Positions 51,879 to 59,620 of a stretch of 64,000 nucleotides of DNA are shown here, piece by piece. The translations under genes were made by a program, and so were the position numbers. The notes beneath the pieces were generated by a model that had not been told where the DNA came from, ran no database searches, and was given only the letters and a program-made list of their open reading frames with translations. Origin of the DNA: an uncultured Lachnospiraceae bacterium (GTDB taxonomy: Bacteria; Bacillota; Clostridia; Lachnospirales; Lachnospiraceae); contig CAMNTM010000002.1 of the NCBI GenBank assembly GCA_946558465.1, positions 1-64,000 on the forward strand, read 5' to 3'. Each line of letters opens with the position of its first letter. Position 1 is the first letter of the stretch.

Positions 51879-52973
51879 TTATTCAGTATCACTGTCATTT
51901 TCAAACAAATTCCAAGGAGTATCCATATATTGGTACGCATAATCATTCTTCTCTGCTTCCATCTGCCGATACAAAATATCAAAATTTGCATGAGTTATGA
52001 AAGCCTCTTGAATTGCTGACCCCCATTTTTTCCACAGACGTGGCGAAATAACAATAGAGTCTGTCCAGCGAGGAAGATTATTATTGAAATAATTCTCCCT
52101 ATCTACAACACTCAATTTTAAAAACTGATTTGAGAAGGGAACATAAAAACTATCATTATAATTTAGCCATGACCAAATACAAAAAGATTTATCCTTTGCA
52201 GGAAAAATGTTAAGGTATAATTTTTTTGTATTCTCATCTTTCTCCATGTCATTAATCCGGTTTCCCAATATATCGTACTCAAGTTCAGTCATCATTGATA
52301 CTGCAAAGTTTATTTCATATGGAATTTCCCACACCAAAGAATTTGTAACACAATAATTTTCTTCTAGCAAAGCATCATCAAATCTTTGTTTTTCAATTTC
52401 ATTGTCCTCTAATCCTAATTTTAATGCTCCTAAATATTCTATAAAATCATCTGACTCTCCAAGATTATATCCCTTCTCAAACATCTTTTCATATTGGATA
52501 CAGGTAGCATTGGTTTGTACCTGCTTTTTATGGTAATGCCACGCCATTGTCCGATATGTTATTAGAAATATTTGTTTTTCACTAGCAACGAACTCTTTAT
52601 CTTCAATTTCTTGAAACACCGTTTTATCATGATATGAACAAAAACCAGTAAAAGTTGTAGCTATACTACGCCCTTTCATATCTGATGTTTGAAACAGATG
52701 ATGCATTGTTCCGTCCATTGTTACTACCATTCCAGATTCTCCAATTTTATTTAAAATACGATTGTTTTGTATTGCATGAGCTTTTACTATCCTATCACTG
52801 CACTCACTCGAATTAGGATGTAAACACCTTTTTATTTGCGATTCTCTTTTTATATTTTGAAAAGAATACATAACCGCTTCTGCTAAATACTGCTCTTTTG
52901 TTTTATTTAAACAGCATCTTTTATATTTTTTTCCACTGTCGCAAGGACAAGGGGCATTACGACCAATTTTCAT
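51879..52973 (-). CDS. SEC-C zinc-binding protein with HNH-like region
   Basis: The 364-residue protein begins MKIGRNAPCPCDSGKKYKRCC, a SEC-C zinc-binding motif. Beyond it lies a treble-clef-like set of residues: C-LHPNSSEC, IVKAHAIQNNRILNKIG, and GFCSYHDKTVFQEIED. The spacing of AH, N and HD resembles an HNH/beta-beta-alpha metal nuclease, though the match is by eye. The remainder is helical and unknown. A TTG two codons earlier is an alternative start. SEC-C proteins with this second region occur in defence-like islands, and the gene stands beside the unknown membrane genes and the HTH gene here. Confidence 0.75.
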   Translation of the reverse strand: MKIGRNAPCPCDSGKKYKRCCLNKTKEQYLAEAVMYSFQNIKRESQIKRCLHPNSSECSDRIVKAHAIQNNRILNKIGESGMVVTMDGTMHHLFQTSDMKGRSIATTFTGFCSYHDKTVFQEIEDKEFVASEKQIFLITYRTMAWHYHKKQVQTNATCIQYEKMFEKGYNLGESDDFIEYLGALKLGLEDNEIEKQRFDDALLEENYCVTNSLVWEIPYEINFAVSMMTELEYDILGNRINDMEKDENTKKLYLNIFPAKDKSFCIWSWLNYNDSFYVPFSNQFLKLSVVDRENYFNNNLPRWTDSIVISPRLWKKWGSAIQEAFITHANFDILYRQMEAEKNDYAYQYMDTPWNLFENDSDTE

Positions 52974-53096
52974 ATTCAACCCAACCTCTAATTATCTGAA
53001 CACTATAGACCACGAATGTAATAAGAAGCTCAATTTATAATCACAATATTTTTTTACAAAATAATCACCGTCTAGCTTCTTTTCTATTTCTTACAT

Positions 53097-53321
53097 TCAT
53101 TTATGTTCTATGCTAATTTTCTCTCCGTCTGGTAGCACAAATGCCTGCTCATATCCTACATCCAGCACCTCTGCAATCTTCATCATTTCCTCAAAAGACA
53201 CCGTGCCACGCTGTAACTTCTTATTAAAATTCTGCGGTGTCTGCCCAATGCGCCGACAGAGTTCCGCTAGACTGATATTCTGTTTCTCACATAGCTCTCT
53301 TATCATGTCTGATGTTGTCAT
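53097..53321 (-). CDS. Small XRE-family HTH regulator (74 aa)
   Basis: A 74-residue protein consisting of one helix-turn-helix (SLAELCRRIGQTPQNFNKKLQ) followed by VSFEEMMKIAEVLDVGYEQAF and a short C-terminal strand. Such minimal XRE proteins repress the genes beside them in mobile elements. It lies 124 bases upstream of the SEC-C gene on the same strand and may control that gene. Its own promoter region is not obvious. Confidence 0.85.
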   Translation of the reverse strand: MTTSDMIRELCEKQNISLAELCRRIGQTPQNFNKKLQRGTVSFEEMMKIAEVLDVGYEQAFVLPDGEKISIEHK

Positions 53322-53549
53322 GATCCGCCTCCTCTAATATATTTCTTATTATAAACCATCTGGTTGACAAGCACAAGATGCTCACGTGATAATCTGCCAA
53401 AAATTTACTAAAATCAGGAAGATATCTTCCATTTCTATAAGGTGATATTCTCACAATATTCTTTTTCCTATCACTTCTCACTCACTGTCAGCCCCGATTT
53501 GAATTCCACCTTAAACTAACTACTCATCATATTCTAAGACCTCGGTTGC

Positions 53550-53830
53550 CTAACTGTTCAGAATCTCCCACATTTTCTGAAGCCGTTGTTTCAGTCCCTC
53601 ACACTTGATGCTATCCACCAAGGCATTCTACTTCAGCCCCTGCAGTCGGTAAATCTCATTGGCGATATTGTTGTAGTCCTCTTTAGAATTAGCCAGCTTC
53701 AGAAATTCCTTTTACTGCTCCTCAAATACCCTCTGAGAATACTTCATCTTCCTGCCTGACTATTTCCGCACTCTCCTGCAGCGCGGCAATCACATTATTC
53801 CAATTACTCAGGTATACTTTATACTTTGCC
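53550..53830 (-). pseudogene. Degraded 3' end of a serine recombinase
   Basis: The minus strand reads, across in-frame stops and a frameshift, LSNWNNVIAALQESAEIV, KYSQRVFEEQ, KEFLKLANSKEDYNNIANEI, YRLQGLK and LKQRLQKMWEILNS. The pattern of Glu/Lys-rich helices with YNNIANEIYRLQGLK is that of the coiled C-terminal region of large serine recombinases. It is an older, broken recombinase independent of the two intact ones at 59-63 kb. The 650-base gap around it contains nothing else identifiable. Confidence 0.55.
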
Positions 53831-53908
53831 GCTTATCTACAAGCCTATAAGAAGCAAGCCTGACACAGTAAACAGATATCATAATTTTAAAGACAATATT
53901 TCAAAAAT

Positions 53909-53952
53909 GTCAATTTCACCTTATTGACAAAAGTCATAATTTCGAGTATCAT
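53909..53952 (+). promoter_or_regulatory. AbiE promoter with inverted repeat
   Basis: TTGACA (53924-53929) and TATCAT (53947-53952) are 17 bases apart. The -35 box is the right arm of the inverted repeat TGTCAA...TTGACA (53909-53929), so an antitoxin bound there would block the polymerase. AbiEi proteins repress their own operons by binding inverted repeats, which fits. Confidence 0.72.
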
Positions 53953-53983
53953 ATTTTTATACAAGTGCAAATGAGGTGTGCAA

Positions 53984-54577
53984 ATGGACTATCTTGGCCG
54001 ATTGAAAACGATAGCCGAAAGCAACGGCGGTATTATAAATAACAAAATCGCAGTAGAGCAAGGCGTTTCAAGAGCGATACTATCCAAATTATGCTTGGAT
54101 AATAAAATCCATCGAATTGCCCGTGGCCAGTACGTCTTCAACGATGATATGCAGGACGAATTGTTATCCATCAGCATACGATCCCATCTGTTCGTCTTCT
54201 CTCACGAAACAGCACTGTTTTTACACGGGATTTCGGATCGCACTCCGTTTGAACATACAATTACTGCACCTTCTGGAAAAGTCCCCTCAAAGGCGATACA
54301 GGAAGAATGTAAAATATATTATATCAAACCCGAACTGTTTGCTCTTGGTAAAACAATGCTTACGACTCCTTCTGGAAACAAAGTAGCCGGATATGATTTG
54401 GAGCGAACAATTTGCGATATTGTCAGGAGCAGAAATAAAGTGGGCAGCGAAACATTTCTTGCCGCACTTAAAATGTATGCCACAAGTTCCAAAAAGGATT
54501 TAAACAAGCTGAATACTTATGCTACGGAAATGAAAATAGCCGGGATTGTAAGAAAATATCTGGAGGTACTTTTATGA
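53984..54577 (+). CDS. abiEi: AbiEi-family antitoxin and autoregulator
   Basis: The 197-residue protein starts MDYLGRLKTIAESNGGIINN, a winged-helix domain at the N-terminus. It has the AbiEi antitoxin core: LFVFSHETALFLHGISDRTP, FEHTITAPSG and GYDLERTICDIVR. Type IV antitoxins of this family block the toxin indirectly and repress the operon. GAGG seven bases before the ATG at 53984 decides the start over a GTG two codons earlier. It overlaps the toxin gene by four bases (ATGA). Confidence 0.9.
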   Translation: MDYLGRLKTIAESNGGIINNKIAVEQGVSRAILSKLCLDNKIHRIARGQYVFNDDMQDELLSISIRSHLFVFSHETALFLHGISDRTPFEHTITAPSGKVPSKAIQEECKIYYIKPELFALGKTMLTTPSGNKVAGYDLERTICDIVRSRNKVGSETFLAALKMYATSSKKDLNKLNTYATEMKIAGIVRKYLEVLL

Positions 54578-55398
54578 GCAATGCTATGAGCTTAAAGGCT
54601 AAAATAAGAAACATCGCAAAGCAGAAGAACCTTCCCGCACAGGTAATTCTGCAAAACTATATGTTTGAACGTCTGCTGGTCCGTCTCGCTAAATCAGAAT
54701 ACAAGGATAAATTTGTTATGAAAGGCGGTATGTTGGTTGCCGCTATTGTAGGTCTGGATAACAGGGCCACCATAGATCTTGATACCACACTTAAGAATCT
54801 TCCACTGACTCCGGAAAAGATAAAAACTACATTGGCCGAAATTTGCAATATTCCTTGCGAAGACGAGGTTAGTTTTGAGATCAGCAATATTGTTCCTATC
54901 AGAGAGGACGATATCTATGGCGGTTATCGGGTTATGATAAAGGCAAAATATGATACTCTTTTGACTCCTATCTCCATCGATGTTTCCACAGGGGACGCCA
55001 TAACCCCACACGCAGTAGAATTTACTTTTCATGAAATATTCGACGAGGGCAAATCCTTTCGACTTTGGGCATACAACATTGAAACCGTTTTGGCGGAGAA
55101 GGTAGAAACCATTCTTCGCAGAACCGTATTCAATACCCGTCCCAGAGATTTCTATGATGCCTACATCCTTGCTACCACACAAAAATTTGATAAAAGTATT
55201 TTCAAAGAAGCGTTGCAAGCTACCGCCGAACATCGCGGTACAACAGATCAAATTTCAAATGTTGATCTAATTCTAAAGAATATATCAGAGAGCAAAGAAC
55301 TTCGGATGATGTGGGACAAGTACCGCAAGCAGTTCGCCTATGCAGAAGACATTACTTATGAAAGCATTTTAGCTGAACTTCAAAAGCTGCTTCAGTGA
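54574..55398 (+). CDS. abiEii: AbiEii-family nucleotidyltransferase toxin
   Basis: The 274-residue protein has the nucleotidyltransferase signature FVMKGGMLVAAIVGLDNRATIDLD (KGG, then the acidic catalytic residues DLD) and the later KVETILRRTVFNTRPRDFYD that characterises AbiEii/MenT toxins. Enzymes of this group transfer nucleotides to tRNA or other targets and arrest growth, giving phage resistance. Coupled with the antitoxin by a four-base overlap. Length and motifs look complete. Confidence 0.9.
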   Translation: MSNAMSLKAKIRNIAKQKNLPAQVILQNYMFERLLVRLAKSEYKDKFVMKGGMLVAAIVGLDNRATIDLDTTLKNLPLTPEKIKTTLAEICNIPCEDEVSFEISNIVPIREDDIYGGYRVMIKAKYDTLLTPISIDVSTGDAITPHAVEFTFHEIFDEGKSFRLWAYNIETVLAEKVETILRRTVFNTRPRDFYDAYILATTQKFDKSIFKEALQATAEHRGTTDQISNVDLILKNISESKELRMMWDKYRKQFAYAEDITYESILAELQKLLQ

Positions 55399-55460
55399 TT
55401 TGTAAGTTTTATCTATGAATGATTGGATACTGGATATGATTAATTTTAAAAATCGAAATC

Positions 55461-55668
55461 ATTCCTCCGACCAACGACAAACTGCCTTTTTGCGTGTATG
55501 CATATACCAAGGAATGTTACAAATGCCATAAGCCCACAGAGGTTTTAACCTATTTACATATGCGGATAAACCTGCCGAAGATGTGATATTTCCTTATGAT
55601 TATGACAGACTGTTAAAATATCAGAACATTGCTGCACATCTGCAAGACCCAAGTATTGAATACCTATG
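55461..55668 (+). pseudogene. Frameshifted zinc-ribbon protein fragment
   Basis: One frame reads KLPFCVYAYTKECYKCHKPT EVLTYL, with a CxxC pair. After a frameshift the next reads YADKPAEDVIFPYDYDRLLK and then YQNIAAHLQDPSIEYL before a stop. The two pieces clearly belong together, so it is a decayed gene of a zinc-ribbon protein; I cannot name the family. It lies downstream of AbiE in the 830-base region without an intact gene. Confidence 0.55.
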
Positions 55669-55850
55669 AATGTCTGCAGGCATTGTGGAAGCGGACAAGG
55701 CTGGTATTTTATTTATCGAGATATCAATAATGCAATTAAAAATAAGGAAAAAATCCAGGCATTCGATAAATAAGCGTTCATTTCCATCCTCAATATCATT
55801 CATATTTCAAGTGAACTTCTTTAAAGCATTTTTATTGGGGAGGTATTCAC

Positions 55851-56027
55851 TTGAATAAGAAAAGGGAATATGAAAACATATTATTGCAGGAATATGGGAT
55901 TTTCGATATGGAACAATTGATTACGCATTATCGATGTAAAATGGGAATCAGTATTTTCTGTATTTCCTGGGAGACTACGCAAAGAAATAAAAAGCTTGCT
56001 CTTTCTATCCATGAAAACCCAAAATAA
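55851..56027 (+). CDS. Small ORF (58 aa) with TTG start, possible fragment
   Basis: GGGGAGG stands seven bases before a TTG that opens NKKREYENILLQEYGIFDM and runs 58 residues to a stop. The ribosome site is strong. The next 130 bases hold a further open stretch (DDLYEILQNGSSKFRVKLVC, then CIDCRANTNHIRTQ) in another frame, so this may be the start of a longer gene broken by a frameshift. No function known. Confidence 0.4.
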   Translation: MNKKREYENILLQEYGIFDMEQLITHYRCKMGISIFCISWETTQRNKKLALSIHENPK

Positions 56028-56231
56028 TCGCCTTAGATAAGCGGACTAACATCGTTCTTCAGATGATCTTTATGAGATTTTACAGAACGGAAGCAGCAAA
56101 TTTCGTGTAAAACTGGTTTGTATAGATTGTAGGGCCAATACCAATCATATTAGGACACAAAATACACAATTATATACTTTGTCCCCGGCTCAACAGCCAA
56201 ACCGTAACATCTTACTCGTCCAAAATACACA

Positions 56232-57479
56232 TTATATTTGGCCTACCGCTTCCGACAACAACTCACCCAGATATTCTTCCGGAAAAAGAATATAAGAATA
56301 ATCCGTATCTTTATCCACAGGTAAGTATCTGTCTACATCAGGAATGATCCCCTGGATAATCACCGCCATATCTACATAAACATTTGCGGTAAATGAAGCT
56401 TTTGTATGCCCCAGAGATCGCGATACCTCCTCTAAGCTGCAGTTCTCCTTCAACAACAGCGTGGTATAGCTATGACGCAGTCCATGCCATTTCATTTCCG
56501 GGAGGCCCTGTTCTTTCAGCAAATCTTTAAAAGGCTTCCAAAAATAGCTTCTGCTGCGAGGATGACCATAAGAGGAACAGCAGATAAAATCAAAATCATG
56601 GAAGGAATTTGACCGCCTGCCCCGCAACATTTCGTATCTTGTTCTTTCTTCCATGATCGCTTCCAAAACAATCTGCGGCAATTTCAACACCCGATCACCT
56701 GCCGGAGTTTTTGTAGAAACCTCCGGCAGGGAGGCATCCGAATGACACGCTGAAACCTGCTCAAGCTGCCGCTGCACATGAATGGTTTTCCGTATGTAAT
56801 CCACATCCGAATATTTAAGCCCCACAATTTCTCCTATCCGCAATCCCAAAAGAGAGGCAAACAAAATCGGCAGATACAGCGAGGATCCTTTACTGCAAAT
56901 GAGAAGTCGCTTCATCTGCCATTTTGTAAACACTGTCTGCTTTTGCTCATATAACTGCCGAGTCTTCCTTTTTAAAACGATTCTCGTTAAAGGATCCGAA
57001 GAAATGAGATGATTCTCCAGCGCATATTTCATAGACGTTGTTATCACCGTTTTCAAATGTCTGGCAACATCGTATGAATGCTCCGCTGTCATAACAAGCA
57101 ACGCATCTATATCTTCGCGGCTTATATGGCAAAAAATTTTTTCTCCCCAATAAGGTATGATATAGTTGTAAACACAGTTTCGATAACAGAAATAGGAGTT
57201 GTCCTTTAGCTGCGGACGTTTGACCTCCTCCAGCCAATACGAATAAAATTCGGGAACACAGATCGTTTCATCTATAACAAAAGTACCATTATAGAAAGCG
57301 GCAATCGCCTTCTCCCTCTCCGCCTCCGCATCTTTCAGTTCATCAAATCCACCCTTATGCCTGTTCTGTAACTCGTGTTGAAAAATAAGGGTTATTGAAA
57401 AACCATATCCACTTTTATCCTTTGAAATCTTGCTTACTTCCCAGTTCAATAAGCTGTCATTGTTTTGCACTGCTGCCAT
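56232..57479 (-). CDS. Tyrosine recombinase with intact catalytic set (third of trio)
   Basis: The 415-residue protein has an N-terminal DNA-binding part, a SAM-like core-binding domain (about 70-170) and a catalytic domain with Arg in LLGLRIGEIVGL, His-x-x-Arg in WHGLRHSYTTLL, His in SLGHTKASFT and Tyr in NVYVDM. All active-site residues are present. It is the last gene of a three-gene tyrosine recombinase operon. Its start lies in the last codons of the middle gene; the ATG at 57479 is chosen, with a TTG six codons earlier as alternative. It probably does the strand exchange for the trio. Confidence 0.87.
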   Translation of the reverse strand: MAAVQNNDSLLNWEVSKISKDKSGYGFSITLIFQHELQNRHKGGFDELKDAEAEREKAIAAFYNGTFVIDETICVPEFYSYWLEEVKRPQLKDNSYFCYRNCVYNYIIPYWGEKIFCHISREDIDALLVMTAEHSYDVARHLKTVITTSMKYALENHLISSDPLTRIVLKRKTRQLYEQKQTVFTKWQMKRLLICSKGSSLYLPILFASLLGLRIGEIVGLKYSDVDYIRKTIHVQRQLEQVSACHSDASLPEVSTKTPAGDRVLKLPQIVLEAIMEERTRYEMLRGRRSNSFHDFDFICCSSYGHPRSRSYFWKPFKDLLKEQGLPEMKWHGLRHSYTTLLLKENCSLEEVSRSLGHTKASFTANVYVDMAVIIQGIIPDVDRYLPVDKDTDYSYILFPEEYLGELLSEAVGQI

Positions 57480-57486
57480 TTCTCTC

Positions 57487-58620
57487 TTATTCTGCAAATA
57501 TCTGATCCATCCTTTCTGCCAGATTTGTATTTTCTTCGGTCAAACAACTGTAGCGGTCATATACATCTTCGATGGTGGAATACCCAAGCAACCCCTTTAA
57601 TTGCAAAAAACTCACCTGTCCATGCTCCAATAAAATAGCGGCATACTGGTCCCGCAGATCCTGTACGGATAAGGACGGAAGGCCTGTCTTTTTACATAAG
57701 CGGGAAAGCATATTGTTCATATAAGCCGGGCTTCTTCTGCTTCCATCCTTCTGGCAGCTGATATACCCATTGTCGTGATATTGGTCTCCATATATTTTTT
57801 TATTCACATCAATGGCAGCTTTCCGGTATTGAAGTTCTTGTAAGATAAGCGGATGAACCGATAACACCCGGTTGCTGGATAACGCGCCCAAATCCTTCTC
57901 TGTTTGGCACAATCCTTCTGTCCCTCTCATATCAGGCTGTACCTGCCGCTGCACATGAACCGTCTTTTCTTCCAAGTTGAAATCCGTAAATTTCAGCCCA
58001 TAGATCTCTCCCTTCTTTAATCCGCATAAAAGAGCCAACAACAATTCCAGCCTGCCTTCACATGCAAACACAGTATGGAAAAGCATTTTTCGCTGTTCCT
58101 CATCCAAACGGGTCAGATCTTTTTTGCGGCAAGCCGGTTTCTTAACATTATCCATAGGATTATAGGAAATCATTTCCTGTCGGAAGGCATCTCCAATCGC
58201 CATATTCAAAAGCTCATATAATTTTTCTCCGTATGAAGCCCTTTGTTTGGCAATCGCTGCAATCATCTGTGATAAATAATTCGAATTGACGCTTCCCAGC
58301 ATAACGTCGCCGATCTCCGGCAAAATAAGTTCCAAAACACGTTCGTAAACTAGGCGGGTTACCCCTGTAATGCTGGTACGATTTTCAAACCACTCCCGCA
58401 AGTAATCCCGAAATAACGTATCACCGGCAGACATCCCTGACCGCTCTGCATATTCATGATTTACTCTTTGCCGTTCAAACTGAAAAGCGGCATATTCCGC
58501 TTCCTCTTTCGTAGAAAATCCACCTTTTTTCATATATTTCGTTTTGCCTCCTTCCCCGGCCACTTTGTATCGATAATACCATGATCCTCTCTCAAATATT
58601 ACTGTATTTTTCTTTTGCAT
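57487..58620 (-). CDS. Tyrosine recombinase with replaced catalytic residues (second of trio)
   Basis: The 377-residue protein has the full two-domain tyrosine recombinase layout (DYLREWFENRTSITGVTRLV core-binding; LLALLCGLKKGEIYGL catalytic), but three catalytic residues differ from consensus. The first Arg is Lys (GLKKGE), the His of H-x-x-R is Gln (VQDLRDQYA), and the last His is Tyr (LLGYSTIEDV). The second Arg and the nucleophile Tyr (YDRYSCL) remain. It is likely catalytically weak or dead and may act as a structural or regulatory partner of the active one downstream. AAAGGAG six bases before the ATG. Confidence 0.85.
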   Translation of the reverse strand: MQKKNTVIFERGSWYYRYKVAGEGGKTKYMKKGGFSTKEEAEYAAFQFERQRVNHEYAERSGMSAGDTLFRDYLREWFENRTSITGVTRLVYERVLELILPEIGDVMLGSVNSNYLSQMIAAIAKQRASYGEKLYELLNMAIGDAFRQEMISYNPMDNVKKPACRKKDLTRLDEEQRKMLFHTVFACEGRLELLLALLCGLKKGEIYGLKFTDFNLEEKTVHVQRQVQPDMRGTEGLCQTEKDLGALSSNRVLSVHPLILQELQYRKAAIDVNKKIYGDQYHDNGYISCQKDGSRRSPAYMNNMLSRLCKKTGLPSLSVQDLRDQYAAILLEHGQVSFLQLKGLLGYSTIEDVYDRYSCLTEENTNLAERMDQIFAE

Positions 58621-58699
58621 TTTGTTCTCCTTTCCAAGTTATAGCAACGTCAAGCACTGAATAGTTAAAATTTTATCACATTGCGGACCACGCTTTTTC

Positions 58700-59338
58700 T
58701 TAAAAATCTACCCCCAACTCTTTTATGTATTCATTCACCATTATTCCATAGTCCCAGATGGGCCGGCCTTCCCCGCTGGTTTCCATATCCTCCAGACCGG
58801 ATAACCTGTCGTCTGCTAAAAACCATGACGCAAATAGCTGCTCATCCTTTGCTGGATTATAAGGAATGTAACCAACCCTCTTTGCAAATTTCAGCGCTTT
58901 TCTCAATACTTCTGCTACAAACTCTGATTCTATCATGGGGCATTTTACTGCACCTTTAAGAATGGAAACAATATGCGCTTCACTCATCAAGCTCAGTCTC
59001 AGCCTGCCATAGCGCTTAACAATATACTGTATGGCAGTTTCATACGCACAATACACAGCCTGGGACGCTCTTGGTTTTACAATTTCCAGTAACCACGCCT
59101 CAAAAAATTCCTTTACCCTCATGTCAGGATCAATAATATAAGAGCGGTTTTCAAGAGCCTCGATATGATTCTCCCGAAAGCGCTCCGCTTCCTCGACTGA
59201 TTTGCAGGGCGGGCTTGAAAATTGAACTCTGTCACCATCTTTACATATCAGATGGATTTCGTAACTGTACGCCTCCCCTTTCTGAACAATTTCTGTAACT
59301 GCAAAATTACAATACCGATCCTGTAACAATTTTTTCAT
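58700..59338 (-). CDS. N-terminal half of a tyrosine recombinase (first of trio)
   Basis: The 212-residue protein (MKKLLQDRYCNFAVTEIVQ...) aligns by eye with residues 1-190 of the active recombinase. It has the N-terminal arm-binding part, the core-binding SAM-like domain VKEFFEAWLLEIVKPRASQA, and helices LRKALKFAKRVGYIPYNPA, then a short tail and a stop. The catalytic domain is missing. GGAGG with 8 bases before the ATG at 59338 shows it is a designed short gene rather than a random truncation. It could bind sites and control the other two. Confidence 0.82.
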   Translation of the reverse strand: MKKLLQDRYCNFAVTEIVQKGEAYSYEIHLICKDGDRVQFSSPPCKSVEEAERFRENHIEALENRSYIIDPDMRVKEFFEAWLLEIVKPRASQAVYCAYETAIQYIVKRYGRLRLSLMSEAHIVSILKGAVKCPMIESEFVAEVLRKALKFAKRVGYIPYNPAKDEQLFASWFLADDRLSGLEDMETSGEGRPIWDYGIMVNEYIKELGVDF

Positions 59339-59453
59339 TACCTTCGCCTCCACGAATTACGCTTATTTCCGGGGATAAATCTGCAACGTATGATTTCTTC
59401 CCAGCCTACGTAAATATGAAAGATATTGAACACGGAATTCATCGCACAAAATG

Positions 59454-59500
59454 CTCCCTGTCAGAAGATGTCAAACATCCTTTGACAGGGAGTTTTCTTT
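59454..59500 (+). terminator. Terminator-like hairpin in the divergent control region
   Basis: CTCCCTGTCA (59454-59463) pairs with TGACAGGGAG (59483-59492), followed by TTTTCTTT, on the plus strand. It lies 120 bases before the first serine recombinase start and 115 bases after the tyrosine recombinase start. No plus-strand gene ends upstream, so it could be an attenuator in the serine recombinase leader or a barrier between the two divergent units. Confidence 0.7.
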
Positions 59501-59620
59501 ATATACATTCTATTTCCATCAGCATCTGTACCACTGTTGCCCAATCGGCGTTTGTTTTTTACCTCTCCCACTTTCTTTCATCTTCAGATTGAACCCATTG
59601 AAGATGAAAGGAGTGCAAAA

